From Typha latifolia (Eukaryota; Streptophyta; Magnoliopsida; Poales; Typhaceae): a stretch of DNA of 64,000 bases. The notes under the pieces were generated by a model. It worked only from the letters and a program-made list of their open reading frames with translations, had not been told where the DNA came from and did not search any database. The stretch is taken from NCBI GenBank assembly GCA_019914945.1, contig CM034105.1, positions 1,798,001-1,862,000 of the forward strand, in the 5' to 3' direction. Below, piece by piece: positions 37,471 through 49,075 of the stretch (its first letter is position 1; the number at the start of each line of letters is the position of its first letter). The translations under genes and the position numbers were made by a program.

Positions 37471-38300
37471 AGAGAACTCTAATTTTTTACAATTTTTTTT
37501 AATGAGAAAAAAATCTTTAGAGAAAGCTAACTTCAAAACATGCTCCACCTTACTCCTAAAAATTTGAGAGCATTTTCTATAAATTAAGAGCATTTCTTAA
37601 TAGATTTGGTGAGTCAAATTTAAGTTTTAGATAAATATTTAAATATCAAATAAAAAATAGGATTAATTGGTATGAGCTCATATATAATTTGTGAATATGA
37701 ACAGTTTATATAACTAGAATACTATAAATAGAAAGATAAAGAAAGAAAAATTATTTAATTTGTTTGAATTGAAAAATACAATCTTTTCTAAAAATATATT
37801 ATTTTGTTTTGAGAAATGACAACTCACAGACTCATAGTAAATTAAAAGCAGACACATTTCTCTCCCCATCCAAAAATAAAGTTAAAGAGTTATTTGGTCA
37901 AAGATTGCTATTGAGAAATTCTGTTATGGAAATTTAAAAAAAGAGGGTATAAATTTGTAAAGAGCGAAGCTTTAGCGCGCACAGAAAGCTTATCAATTTT
38001 CTCAACTCCACTCCTCTTCTTTTCTAGACAAAAAATCTCACTCGATATTTTCACGCCGCCTATTAGAATTGCCTCACTTCGCTGCCCAATAAGAAAAGCA
38101 AGCAATTTCCTACAAGGGAATGGAAATATAAAGCCACGGCTCTCTCACGACGGTATTTAACAGCCTCCTCCCCGCTTCAATAAATCCCTTCGTGGCATTG
38201 CTTTCGATAGAGAGCGAAAGAGGAGAGCTTACTTAATCCTTATTTTTTGGGTCTTCTTGGAAGATTGAGTTGGGCTTGTAGATGATATTTGATTCGTATA
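37471..38300. other. AT-rich spacer, no gene seen
   Basis: No coding sequence is recognised. The right part (about 38130-38250) is richer in C and may be the leader inherited by the CTP synthase copy. Confidence 0.5.
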
Positions 38301-38327
38301 TAGATGGGTGGAGGAGGTGGGACGAAG

Positions 38328-40389
38328 ATGAAGTATGTATTAGTAACAGTGGGTGTGGTTAGTAGCACCGGGATCGACCTCCAGGCGCGGGCACTCAGAG
38401 TTACATCCATTAAGATCGGCAATTCTCGATTTCTGAAGTTTTTTTGTTTTCTCCTTCTTGTTTGAATGTGGTGAATTAATGTTTCATGTATTCGTCTTTT
38501 GGGGTTTAAGAGGCTATAAGTGATGTAATTCCTTGTTTTGTAGCTGGGATTTAACTTAGGCCCATCTAACTTGGTTTGACATTTTTATTGTTCGATGGCA
38601 TTTCAAGATTGGAACTTTACTTTACCATGATGGGCTTCTTCTTGTTTGAGATATTTTACACCTTGTCATTTCCTCCCTTATGTTGATTTTTGATATATTT
38701 TGGTGGAAAATGGTTTTCTTGTATGGTTATGTGGTTCATTTATTTTGTTCCAGGACGAGACAGTAGCTTATCTTTACTTCTTTTAATTAATCCAAGCATT
38801 CAATTGGCCTTTTCGGTATCTCTACTAACAATGACTTTTGATATCTCCTTGTCTGAGCGGTGAATGAATTTGTCCTATCTTGGTTGGGGTTTATTTGGTT
38901 TTAGAGGTCTCAGAAAGTGTCAACTTTTATTTATTTCTGGGAATTCTGTAATGTAAGGCTGTCTAAATTGGTTTGTACTTTGTCCTTCAGGCATTTCAAG
39001 ATTGGAACTTTATTTTACTAGGATGAAGGGAGGAAGTGTTCTGAAGAACATCTTGTTCTTTTGAGTTGCATTATCCTGGAGGAGGATGGTACTATTTAGG
39101 TTCTCTGCAATTCCTGGCTTTTTGCACGATTAAACCGGACCATTTGGGTCATCTGAAAATCTTACATGAAAATTTCATAGTTCGGATATAATAATAATGG
39201 TGTTCATATAAAATTTTCTTTTCTCTGTTAACGATTTTTGCAATGTTTTAATTTTGTATAATGCGGTCTTTTACTCTTTTTTCCTTTTGTTACCTATCAA
39301 ATGAATAGGATGGTGACCTTCCTTATTTGTGAAAATTTCTATAGTATTTTGGTAAATTACACCAATATTTTTTCTAGGGAGTAGGTATATTGAAATACTA
39401 TGCTTGTGCTATGAACATGTGCAGGTCCACATTTGAATACTGATGCAGGAAGTAAATTGTCCCTCCTTGAGCACAAGGAGGTATTAGATGGTGGTGAGGT
39501 ATGGGAGTTCCCTTAGATCTATCCCATTATACTCTTAAACCATTTGGAATTCTGTGGTTTTTCATAAAATTCCCTTTCTGTAGCTTGAACTTAAATTTTT
39601 GCATGTTCAATTGCCAATCAACTTCTTGGTCTGCTGCATCCTTTGACTAAGGCTGGAAATTTATCCAGTACTCAGCACATGCAGTTCAGTATTTTTCCCA
39701 ACAAATTTGTCCTAGAGGGACTTGGATCCGGAAAACTTTGTCTGGTTTTAAGATGTTAAGCTAATTCACAGACAGCAACATTACAACTGGGAAAATATAA
39801 CAGATACTGAATTTTGAGTTTGGAAATATGAGCTGTAGCAAGAATTGACTTTTCTTGGAATTCGCTAATAAAATTTTATATTATTCTTAACATAAAAAAA
39901 CTAGTAAGTTATCTGTTCATGTTGGAAAATCATAGCACAAACCTGTTCTTATCGCGAAGTCCTTAACTACTTCTTGCTATTTTGCATAGTCTGTCATCAA
40001 CAATGCGAGAATGGGAGAGTATTTGGAAGAACTGTTCAGTTTGTCCAAATATGCAGCATTATTTTTCCTCATTGGTTAATATATGTACACTTTTAGTCAG
40101 AAAATTTACATATTATTATTATTATACTCCGGTGAAGGTTGTGCCTCATATCATAGATCCCATACAAGAGTGGCCTGTGTGTGTGGCAATGGTCCTCATT
40201 GATGGCAAACAAGAACCAGCCAGCGTATGCATGATCAGATTGAGTGCAATTAGAGGTGAAAACAGCTTCAAGAAGGCTACTTCTTCTGGGCACTTGTATG
40301 CACAACATTATCATTGTGACAATAAAAATAAGTACGATATTGTTGTAGGTACTCAACATGACAAACAAGTAGTTTCTTACGTTGGCTAG
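38328..40389 (+). pseudogene. CTP synthase, decayed N-terminal copy with introns kept
   Basis: Four exon remnants follow the order of plant CTP synthase. The first, 38328-38418, reads MKYVLVTVGVVSS, then LRVTSIKI. The second, 39425-39498, has PHLNTDAG, EHKEV, DGGE. The third, 39990-40039, has SVINNARMGEYLE. The fourth, about 40130-40389, has KVVPHIIDPIQEW, VAMVLIDGKQEPASVCMIRL, VSYVG. The remnants sit between intron-like spacers with splice-like borders, so this was a genomic duplication, not a reverse-transcribed copy. The intact enzyme makes CTP from UTP, ATP and glutamine. Here the nucleotide-binding glycine/lysine loop (GGVVSGLGKG in the family) is destroyed, large parts of the synthase domain are shortened, and the whole glutaminase domain is missing. 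It is almost certainly non-functional as an enzyme. Confidence 0.82.
38597..39030 (+). repeat. Ancient direct repeat inside the CTP synthase relic
   Basis: GGCATTTCAAGATTGGAACT, followed by TTA and TTTTAC-like text, occurs at about 38597 and 38995. Weaker similarity extends upstream of both copies (GGGGTTTA and AGAGG near 38500 and 38890; TTGGTTTG and ACTT near 38570 and 38970). This points to an old tandem duplication of about 390 bp. Confidence 0.6.
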
Positions 40390-42960
40390 GAATTACATGT
40401 GTAAGATTGCAGCATTAGTGATGCTCTGACAGTGAACACATGTTCATGTTCAAATGAAGGAACATGCATATTCTATTTATAAGCACCTACTATAATCCGA
40501 CATTCACTTTGATCATTCTCTATTGAAACACAGATGCATCACTGGTTATCCTAAACAATTTTCCTTTTTATCTATGTTTTCCAACAAGGCTGATAGCCAT
40601 ATCATCGGGACAGTTGGATGCGTTGCCGAAATGTCTCATTTCCCCCAATCCAGCCTAATTTTGAAAGGGATTCCAGGTAATGTTATCCCAAGCAAAATGT
40701 GTACCAGAACAGACATAATAAGAGACCTGCCAACAACTTGAGGGGACATCTTTTCAAATGGTCGCAATGTCCATGTCCAAGAGAAAAACGACTGGTTTGA
40801 TTAAATCTCTATTTTCTTCTCTACTCATTTTTAGTCATGCTTCTACCCCAGTTTTATCTTATAGTATGTATATGTTATGTACAGTCAGTTCTTTTTGGAG
40901 AATATATGTTTTATACAGTTAGTTTTTTTGTATTAATGGTGTTCTGTGTAGTGTTTGACAAGTAATAGTATGTTTCAAAACTTTTGATCCAATTACTAAC
41001 GTTCTTTCGTAATTTAGTCAATAGGAATTCTTTTCAAATGTCAATTTGACGATTGATTTATGCAGACAAAAATGGATGAATGCCTACCGAAGTATTGAGA
41101 GAGCTCTAGTTGGTCTCCATCCCATGTTTCAACTTTCATCAACTCATTCAGAAATAAGGATTTGAATTATTTAAGGAATTTATATTTGCAGAGTACCTGA
41201 CAATAGTAATAAGTTCTCACTGTCATTGTTGTCGTACTAGAGTCATTGTGATCACACAGAAATTATATGTTTCTAGAATACAAATGAGGTATGATAATCT
41301 GGGTTCATATTTAGAAAATGAAAAAGAATGTGTGTATTATCATCTTGCAACTTCTGAAAAACATGAACTGCCACACTCGGATACTCTTCAGATGTTTGGG
41401 TACTTTCTGGACATGTTAGTCATGTTTCTACCGATGAATCTAAAAGATTACAGTTTGATAATATGTACTAGAACATGCAGAATTTATAAAAGTAGACAGC
41501 TTTCAAACTAAAAATTACAGCATAGTAATGTCAAAAAGTATATGTTGGCTTAACTCAGTGGCTAAGAGTATACCTGTAGTTTCTATATCTTGTTATGAGG
41601 ACAGCAAATTGGACTGCCGACTGATGAAGCATCACAAAATATCCAGGAGGAATCACTGACTGAAAGAAGGAAACAAATTCTGGAAGGAAGCAGAACTACA
41701 TGTAACGAAAAAAGATTAAGAAAAACCACAATTCCTCCACATAAAGGTAGCTGTACGATAGAAATTCTTCCATTCTATTGCCTTGCTATTCATCAATTAT
41801 TAGTTACAGAACAGAGAAGTTCTTTTGGAATCTTAAATAACTTTTTTTTCCTATTGCCAAGTGTCAAATTGGAGAGAGTTCCTGATCTCATGCTTCAACT
41901 TTGGGCTTAAGTTCTCTTATCTCTAGCTATGAGATTCACTTTTTGCTCCCAAGACGTATCATGTTTCATCGTATGTGTAAGTTCCAATTCTCCAACAATC
42001 CTTACTATACAGTCATCTAATGGCACACAAGAGAATATGTGATTCATCATGGCTGTTTTTGTTATATTTGATATACTAATCATGGAAGCGTTGAAGCTCC
42101 TTGACAACTGCTAACCTTCCATATGGCATTTGCTGAAGTGATTCTTTGTAGATAATGTCCTATTATAGAGTGCGTGTCATCTAAGCTACCTCCTTCCGTT
42201 TACAGCACAATTTCGTGATGACCTTTTCAACCATCCAGAGGCAAAGGTTTACTCGATTTCTAGTAAATTTCTGGTAACCATCGATTGTTCCAGTCTTGTT
42301 CACCTTTTCCATCATAGCCAGAGAATTATATCCTATAGCAACAGTAGAGTGCTTTGTTTCTGAGATAGACAATGATATCCTCTGGCAATAGTAGAGTGCT
42401 GAGGAGAAGAATATTAAGTAATAACAGAGGAAAACAAACATATACGTGATGCTATCTGTTTGCTTGAACAAATTTAGGCAAACAAAGTGTATTTATTATA
42501 AGGAGGAAGAGGTTGGAGTCACTGGATTTATTCATGTTTCTTATGGGCAAAATAACATAGCTATATAATGAAGGCAGAGAATTCTACAACTGTTAAGAAG
42601 CTTAGTGTTAATGTCTTAACAACAGTTGTAGAGAACTCTTAGTTATCCAAGGAATTTAAGTTTGGGCCAAAGATATGACTCCAGGTGTCAGTCTGTTTTA
42701 ACCAAGTCCACAAGCCAATCAAAAGCAAGAAGTAGATACCCTCATTGCTTTTAAAGGTGTAAAGTTGGTGAAGGATGACCACAATCCATGTGGCAACAAA
42801 CTGAAAAGATTCCATGCAATTTAGAGGAGAAACATATGACACATCATAAAGGCACACTCGGCACATATATATAGGGGGGGGCACTTATTGGACACCAAAC
42901 TCCGAGTAGCCAACTTGCGTGCGTTGTGTCAGCTGTAGCCAACACTAGAGCTACCTTAGA
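40390..42960. other. Spacer upstream of the first FT-like gene, no firm gene
   Basis: No gene is recognised. One interval, about 41608-41750, stays open for some 47 codons between an AG and a GT (QIGLPTDEASQNIQEESLTE, then RRKQILEG). It could be an exon of an unknown or dead gene, but I find no partner exons. The right half must contain the FT promoter. Confidence 0.45.
42865..42873 (+). promoter_or_regulatory. Candidate TATA box of the upstream FT-like gene
   Basis: ATATATATA lies about 97-105 bp before the start codon and is followed by a G-run. Position suits a core promoter with a short leader. No experimental start is available. Confidence 0.45.
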
Positions 42961-42969
42961 TTTACAACC

Positions 42970-44032
42970 ATGAACAGGGAAAGGGACCCTTTGGTGGTCG
43001 GTAGAGTTGTTGGAGATGTGTTGGATCCCTTCACTAGAACCACCACACTTAAAGTGACTTATGGCTCAAAGGAAGTAACCAATGGGCGTGAGTTCAAGCC
43101 CTCACAAGTGATCCACCAACCCAGAGTTGAGGTTGGTGGGAGTGACCTCCGATCCTTTTACACCCTCGTAGGAACTAGTTCTGTTTTCATGAATTTCCTT
43201 TGTCTTGTGAATTTCTTGTTGAATTTAGGATGCTTTCTCAAGTTGTTGTTTACTATCTTTTACACTGCAGGTGATGGTAGACCCAGATGCTCCAAGTCCA
43301 AGTGACCCAAATCTTAGGGAGTATCTTCACTGGTAACCGTTCTCTTCTTCTTCCTCTGTACCACTAGATAATATAACTTGCAAAGCTTTTCTTCTGTAAG
43401 GAGGTTTACTCCTCTCTATTTCATTGTTCAGGCTGGTCACCGATATCCCTGGAACCACAGGAGCAGCATTTGGTGAGTTTCATGATAATCTAATTAAACT
43501 CTAATAAAAGAAGGCATGTGGTATAGCAATAGAAGCTCTTTCCTAGTCTCAAATCTATGATCATTTCATTGGAAAGCAAGCCGTACCATCATACCAAGTG
43601 ATATTCGCCACTCCATTTTAAGCACAACATAAGCTAAAATAGAAACCTCAGTGAATGTTTTCATGATCATTATAATTAAGATGTGTAATTCCCAACTTTA
43701 GAAAGTTCTTTTCTAGAAAAGTAGTATGAACTTATTAATCAGTGTACCACATTTACTAGCAAGATTTTTTTTTTTTTTTTCTCTTGGGTGTCTGGCTTAC
43801 AGGGCAAGAGGTGATGTGCTATGAGAGCCCAAGGCCGACAATGGGAATCCACCGCTTCGTCTTTGTTTTGTTCCAGCAGCTTGGACGGCAGACGGTTTAC
43901 GCTCCTGGATGGCGCCAAAACTTCAACACCAGGGACTTCGCGGAGCTCTACAACCTCGGCTCTCCAGTTGCCGCCATCTACTTCGACTGTCAAAGGGAGT
44001 CTGGCTCCGGTGGGAGAAGGATGTACCCATAA
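42970..44032 (+). CDS. FT: FLOWERING LOCUS T-like PEBP protein, copy 1
   Basis: Four exons, 42970-43167, 43271-43332, 43432-43472 and 43803-44032, give 176 residues. The exon phases and the 62- and 41-nt middle exons are the canonical FT/TFL1 structure. The PEBP fold shows [10 protein letters not shown] and GIHRFVF. FT-type identity rests on Tyr in REYLHW (FT Tyr85; TFL1-like floral repressors have His there) and on segment [21 protein letters not shown] followed by LYN in segment C. FT proteins move in phloem from leaf to apex and join FD-type bZIPs through 14-3-3 proteins to trigger flowering or storage-organ formation. The C-terminus GGRRMYP is monocot-like. A second copy lies 3.6 kb downstream on the same strand. 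Whether this copy activates or has changed role needs expression data. Confidence 0.95.
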
Positions 44033-45774
44033 TAGCTTCTTTCCTTGATTTAAAGCAAGGATATATGTATCTAAAATAACTACTCGCTCATGCGTGTCTC
44101 ATTGTAATGTGTGGCTCTTGCTAAGTCCTACCTATGATACATGTACAGAATACAATGCCCTGAAGGCTGGCTAGCCTTCCTATATATGTAATCATCTGCA
44201 TTATTTGATATGAAGTACTACAATTGAAGGAATTCCGTGGACTTGTAAATCTTTTCTTTGTATGAAAAATGACAAATAAGAGCAAATCAAACAAAGGCAA
44301 TCCGATATTCTTAGGGACACATGAAGTGCAACACTGGAAAAAGTTTTAGATGCTGAGTGCCACATCTGTGGCTCTGAAAGAAATGTTTTGCTTCACTGGT
44401 CTCGTCCTCTCGCAGAATCGGCTATTAGATGTATGGCTCATGCAGCAGCCATCGACCAAATGCCGAGAATAAATTTATAAAAATAAATCCCCCGTGGAGT
44501 TCACAACTACGTAGAACTTAATCCTTATGGTTTTATACTTTTATTTTTAAATAAAGAGGAGCTTTCGTTTGTTTGGCAACATTTCAGATAAGTTTCTAAT
44601 CCTTCTTATAAAGTAGGAAACCACGAGATCTCTTCTTCTACCCACAAAAAGGGGACTAATTCAAGTACTAATCTAATATATATTTTTTTCTCCAACTAAA
44701 AAGGAGAAAGAGGCATTAGATGAAAGAGAAAGAAGGGAATAGAGACTTCTCATTGCAGCATAACAAATTCTTAGGAAATAAGAAAAATCACACTTCCCAG
44801 TTTGTCATGTCCCAGGTTAAGAATCTTCGTCACGTCCAAAAAGAAGTAATTTTAGGAACCTGGTTGTATGAACTGGTCAATTATTCTTTTGTCACTCGTT
44901 TAGAATCACACATATTACTGGATTAGTGAATCCAGATTCCTAAGAGAAAATTATCATCCTCTACTTTGACCTCTCGATGAAGTGGAAAATAAAAGTATGT
45001 TCTCCTCTTTTGTCGGGGCTAAAGAATATCTAACACCTGCTTTGCATTGTAAGCTTCTTCCAAATTTGTCTTGTTAGACAAGCCAACGGTATACTGCTCA
45101 AAATAATTAAAAGAAACTCATCTTGTATGAATGTTATGGAGGTAAATTCTAACAGCATCAGTAAATTCTCACTTTTTAAAAACAAATGTCTTCTAGCAAA
45201 GAGAATAAAGTTAGACTTACACTATAAATTTTACAAATTTATTTTTTAATATCTTATTATTATTATTTTTTTACTCTTTCAGTATTCACATTTGGAGTCT
45301 CATATTGTCTTAAATTAACTTTGGTGAATAAAAAGATATAAACAGAAGAATATTTCATTAGCTTTTCTTTTCTTTTTTATCCTCTTCTAAAATAAATGTG
45401 AGAAGTTATTTACAGAAAAGTAAGTATGATGCTGACGAAATATTCCGTTCTTTATACCTTTCCTGCGTATGAGGATGGCTTTTTTGCGAATAACTTCAAA
45501 ACGTGGGGATCAAAATGTAAATACCGAAAGGACAAGGTCTGAATCATAATTTTGATCTTTTAGGACTAAGGTTCTGGAAAACAGTCAATGTGGTCGTCAA
45601 TTCATGAATAGTCATCAATCATTATTCTCAAGTCGATCTATTCTCAATCTCCATAATGCCCTCCATGACTCAAGAAATTGACTTGGAAATGTAGGTATTG
45701 CACCGCCCTATAATTGCCTATCGAAGCACGTACAAATTGACCGATGACGAGAGCATAACATAATGAAGCATATG

Positions 45775-45812
<38 letters not shown>

Positions 45813-47629
45813 TGATAGTTAATGAAGATTAATTCATAAATTATAGGCATAAACTTTTCAAGTAATGCGTGATAAATATCCTAATTCAATGGGCTTAGAT
45901 ATTTATTAGTTTAATTTGCTTGGTGGAGCCGCCCGCACGTGAGTTATATTCTTTTCCCGGAATGGCTGGACGTGCCTTTCAAGCTATTCTTCCTTGCAAA
46001 TTTCTTCTGGTCATTTCGTCGAACGCTTCGTTGGACCAGGAACAGGAAGACAGCGAGAATAAGTTATCCAGAACGGTCTTCTTCTTTTTTTAATGCCGAG
46101 TGTGAGCTTTAGAAGCAATAGCCAATTACTGGATACAATCATGTGGGGTTTCTCTTTTGCCTTTTTCACCGCGTACCGAAGTGGAAGTTTGCGTAATCGA
46201 CTTCCCAAACTCGCTACCTGATAAAAGATCCTTTTGCTCCTCCCATGATCTGACACACATTTCCACCAAAGATACACATCACATACATATATCTATAGTT
46301 TTTCTCTTTCGTGAATGATTTTTATGGACTGCAGTAGAATAGTAAATTGGTGCAAAAGAAGTTATTAGTGAAGGAGGCTAGTCCTTTCTTCGGAAAGCTA
46401 AATCTTGTGAGGCCAATGAGAGATCGACAGCGTTAGGTGGGATGACGACGACGGAAAGTAGCACTTGGGAGAAAGAAAGGACATGAGGATAGTGAGGTGA
46501 TGGCACTCCTACTTTGATGCATCCTATCGTCACAAAAGGAAGTGGATGATGTGAAGCATTTGGTTATGGCTAAATAACAAAAAGTTGAAGGGGGGGCCTC
46601 TCTCACATGGCTGAAGAATACTACTCACTCTTTCCGCCTTCTTCTTCATTTCACTTCACTCCTTCCAAATGCATCTCTCTCTACTCACAGACCCTCCCCA
46701 GACTTTTTATGCCTCTGTCGATAATTGGTTGGAGCACATAGAATTTCTTTCAAGAACATGTACAGGAAGAGCGGTATTTTTTTATTATTAATATGAATAA
46801 AACTTTAACGTGCTAGTTTGATTCGAGCGAGCTGTGTATAATATATTCTTGTTCATCCTTAAGTTATAAGTTATGTATAAAATCTTATCATAGATAAAAA
46901 GATGCGATAAAATTATATATATTTTATTAATAAAAATTTAATTAAAATATTCTTCTCTAAGCTTAATCATTTTTCACATTCTACTCTCTCTCTCTCTTAC
47001 GCGGATGTGCAGAGATTGTATTTCAATTTTTATTAGCAGAACATGACAAAAATATCCTCCTGCTCTATGGTTAAAGTAATTGTCATCTGTTAAAAGCGAC
47101 TAAGTAAGAACAATCATCTTTGCGTCAAGTTAGTTATTTTTCTTTTCCTATTCACCTTCACACTATCTATTATAAAGGTATTTTTATTCTTTCCATCTTA
47201 AAATGGTTTTGTTGATCGTAACTAAATATAAATTCGTATTACAACTCTATTAACGTTTTACAACTATGTAAGAAAATATAAGTAAAATTCGCGAGGCTTA
47301 AGGCAAATAAAGATTAAAGAGCTTTCGTTGTACAAGTGTTTCTGAGTTTGAATTATAGTGACATCGATTTAACTAAATTTTAGTCATGATAGACACAAAC
47401 TGCAGTTCTTTCTCTATCTACATGTTTTTCGTTGGCGGAGTAGGGGTCAATAATATGTCAAATTGTCAATCCTTTTCACTTGTGATAACATTGAAAAAAA
47501 CACCTGTTAATTTACTAGACTCCACTTTTAGCACCTCATCTTACCCATTCATCTCCTTTATATAATGTTGTCCCCTATGCCAGTTTTACCATTGGTTCTT
47601 GTATATTCTTCTTTACCACTGGTGCACAC
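44033..47629. other. Spacer between the two FT-like genes
   Basis: No gene is seen in 3.6 kb, which must carry the 3' UTR of copy 1 and the promoter of copy 2. A (TA) run is at about 45778-45810 and a CT run near 46986-46998. The candidate core promoter of copy 2 is at 47558-47565. Confidence 0.55.
47558..47565 (+). promoter_or_regulatory. Candidate TATA box of the downstream FT-like gene
   Basis: TTATATAA lies about 65-70 bp upstream of the start codon, within CCTTTATATAATG. It is the best TATA match close to the gene; the call rests on position only. Confidence 0.5.
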
Positions 47630-47913
47630 ATGCAAAGGGATTCTTTGTCTGTGGGAAGAGTGATTGGGGATGTGTTGGATCCATTCATAAGGAGTGCATC
47701 TCTCAGGGTAATATACAATTCAAGGGAGGTCACTAATGGATGTGAGTTCAAACCCTCAGCTGTGGTTGACCAGCCTAGAATTGAGGTTGGAGGCAATGAT
47801 CTCAACAACTTCTACACCCTTGTAAGCCCATCACCGTTCTTAAGTTCTCAGCATGCAACCTTCTCACTTTTGTTGCTCGTATATATACATATATGCTTTT
47901 GATATGTATATGC

Positions 47914-47983
<70 letters not shown>

Positions 47984-48716
47984 TGGAGATCTTTGCTAAG
48001 TTCTTGAGTGGCTTCTATAACTATATATTAATTTCTTGCAGATCATGGTAGACCCAGATGCCCCCAGTCCAAGTGATCCAACCCTTAGAGAGTACTTGCA
48101 CTGGTAATCAATTCATCTGTCTCCAACCAAACATGCTTCTGTGAATAATCTTTCTTAGCAAATTAATACCTCCATATGTTTGATGGAAGTAGTTGTGAAA
48201 GAAATAGATGAATCCAGGCACTCTTTGTTCTTCCATAATCAATGAAAGGTAGTCGTCTCCCGGTAGACTTCTACTTGGGGATGGGTCCACTCACAGCTTC
48301 TTGTAGCCCGTTATTGGAGCTTATAATCTACTGCTCCACCGTTATATATGAAAATTTTGCACCCCAGGTTTATAAGCTTTATATCTAGCCAAAATTATTA
48401 TTTTATTTTTTCTGGTTAAAGGTTTTATTGTTAATGTTTAATTTAATTCTCATACGTACTGATCGAAGTCTCTCTCTCTCTCTCTCTATATATATATAAT
48501 ATATACTGGCGTTGCAGGTTGGTCACTGACATACCTGCGATGACTGGAGCATCTTTTGGTAAGAACTGTACAGATTGAGGATAACTTTAACTTGTACACA
48601 TTATGGAATTCAAAAGTTATAAAATCCTAAAAGCTTTATTCTTTCTCCAAGAGCTGGCGAACCTTAAAACTTATATATTATATATGCGAAGCACTAAGGG
48701 AAGACATTATATAGAT

Positions 48717-48791
<75 letters not shown>

Positions 48792-49075
48792 GAAGATTCT
48801 TAATTGTGCTGTGGTTATCGACTCAAGAAATAATTTTGGATCCAGGACAAGAGATTGTTTGCTACGAAAGCCCGCGTCCGGTGCTCGGCATTCATCGGTT
48901 CGTCTTCGTGATTTTCCCGCAGATGGGGCGGCAGACGGTGTATGCGCCTGGGTGGCGCCAGAATTTCAATACCCGTGATTTCGCCGAGCTCTACAATCTT
49001 GGATCGCCGGTCGCGGCCGTCTACTTCAACTGCCAGAGAGAATCCGGTGCCGGAGGAAGAAGAGCATCAGCTTGA
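47630..49075 (+). CDS. FT: FLOWERING LOCUS T-like PEBP protein, copy 2
   Basis: Four exons, 47630-47821, 48042-48103, 48518-48558 and 48846-49075, give 174 residues with the same phases as copy 1. REYLHW and the segment [20 protein letters not shown] are kept, and [10 protein letters not shown] follows, so it too looks like a flowering-promoting FT type. It differs at the N-terminus ([14 protein letters not shown]), in [12 protein letters not shown], in IPAMTGASF and at the tail (GAGGRRASA). Introns are longer than in copy 1 for introns 1 and 2. They hold TA/CA microsatellites, including a (TA)34 tract in intron 3. An AATAAA lies at 49110-49115, 35 nt after the stop. Copies diverged in both protein and introns, so the duplication is not recent. 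Confidence 0.95.
47915..47983. repeat. TA/CA compound microsatellite in FT copy 2 intron 1
   Basis: A TA run is followed by ATATATATATAT and then an ACACAC run ending near 47983. It occupies about a third of the 220-bp first intron. Confidence 0.9.
48721..48788. repeat. (TA)34 microsatellite in FT copy 2 intron 3
   Basis: Thirty-four uninterrupted TA units lie 57 bp before the exon 4 start. This places the tract in the branch-point to acceptor zone of a 287-bp intron. Length is likely variable between individuals. Confidence 0.95.

Noticed and set aside
41549..41600. tRNA-like start (CTCAGTGGCTAAGAG)
   Set aside because: No matching acceptor stem, anticodon loop or GTTCGA-type T-loop follows at the right distance.
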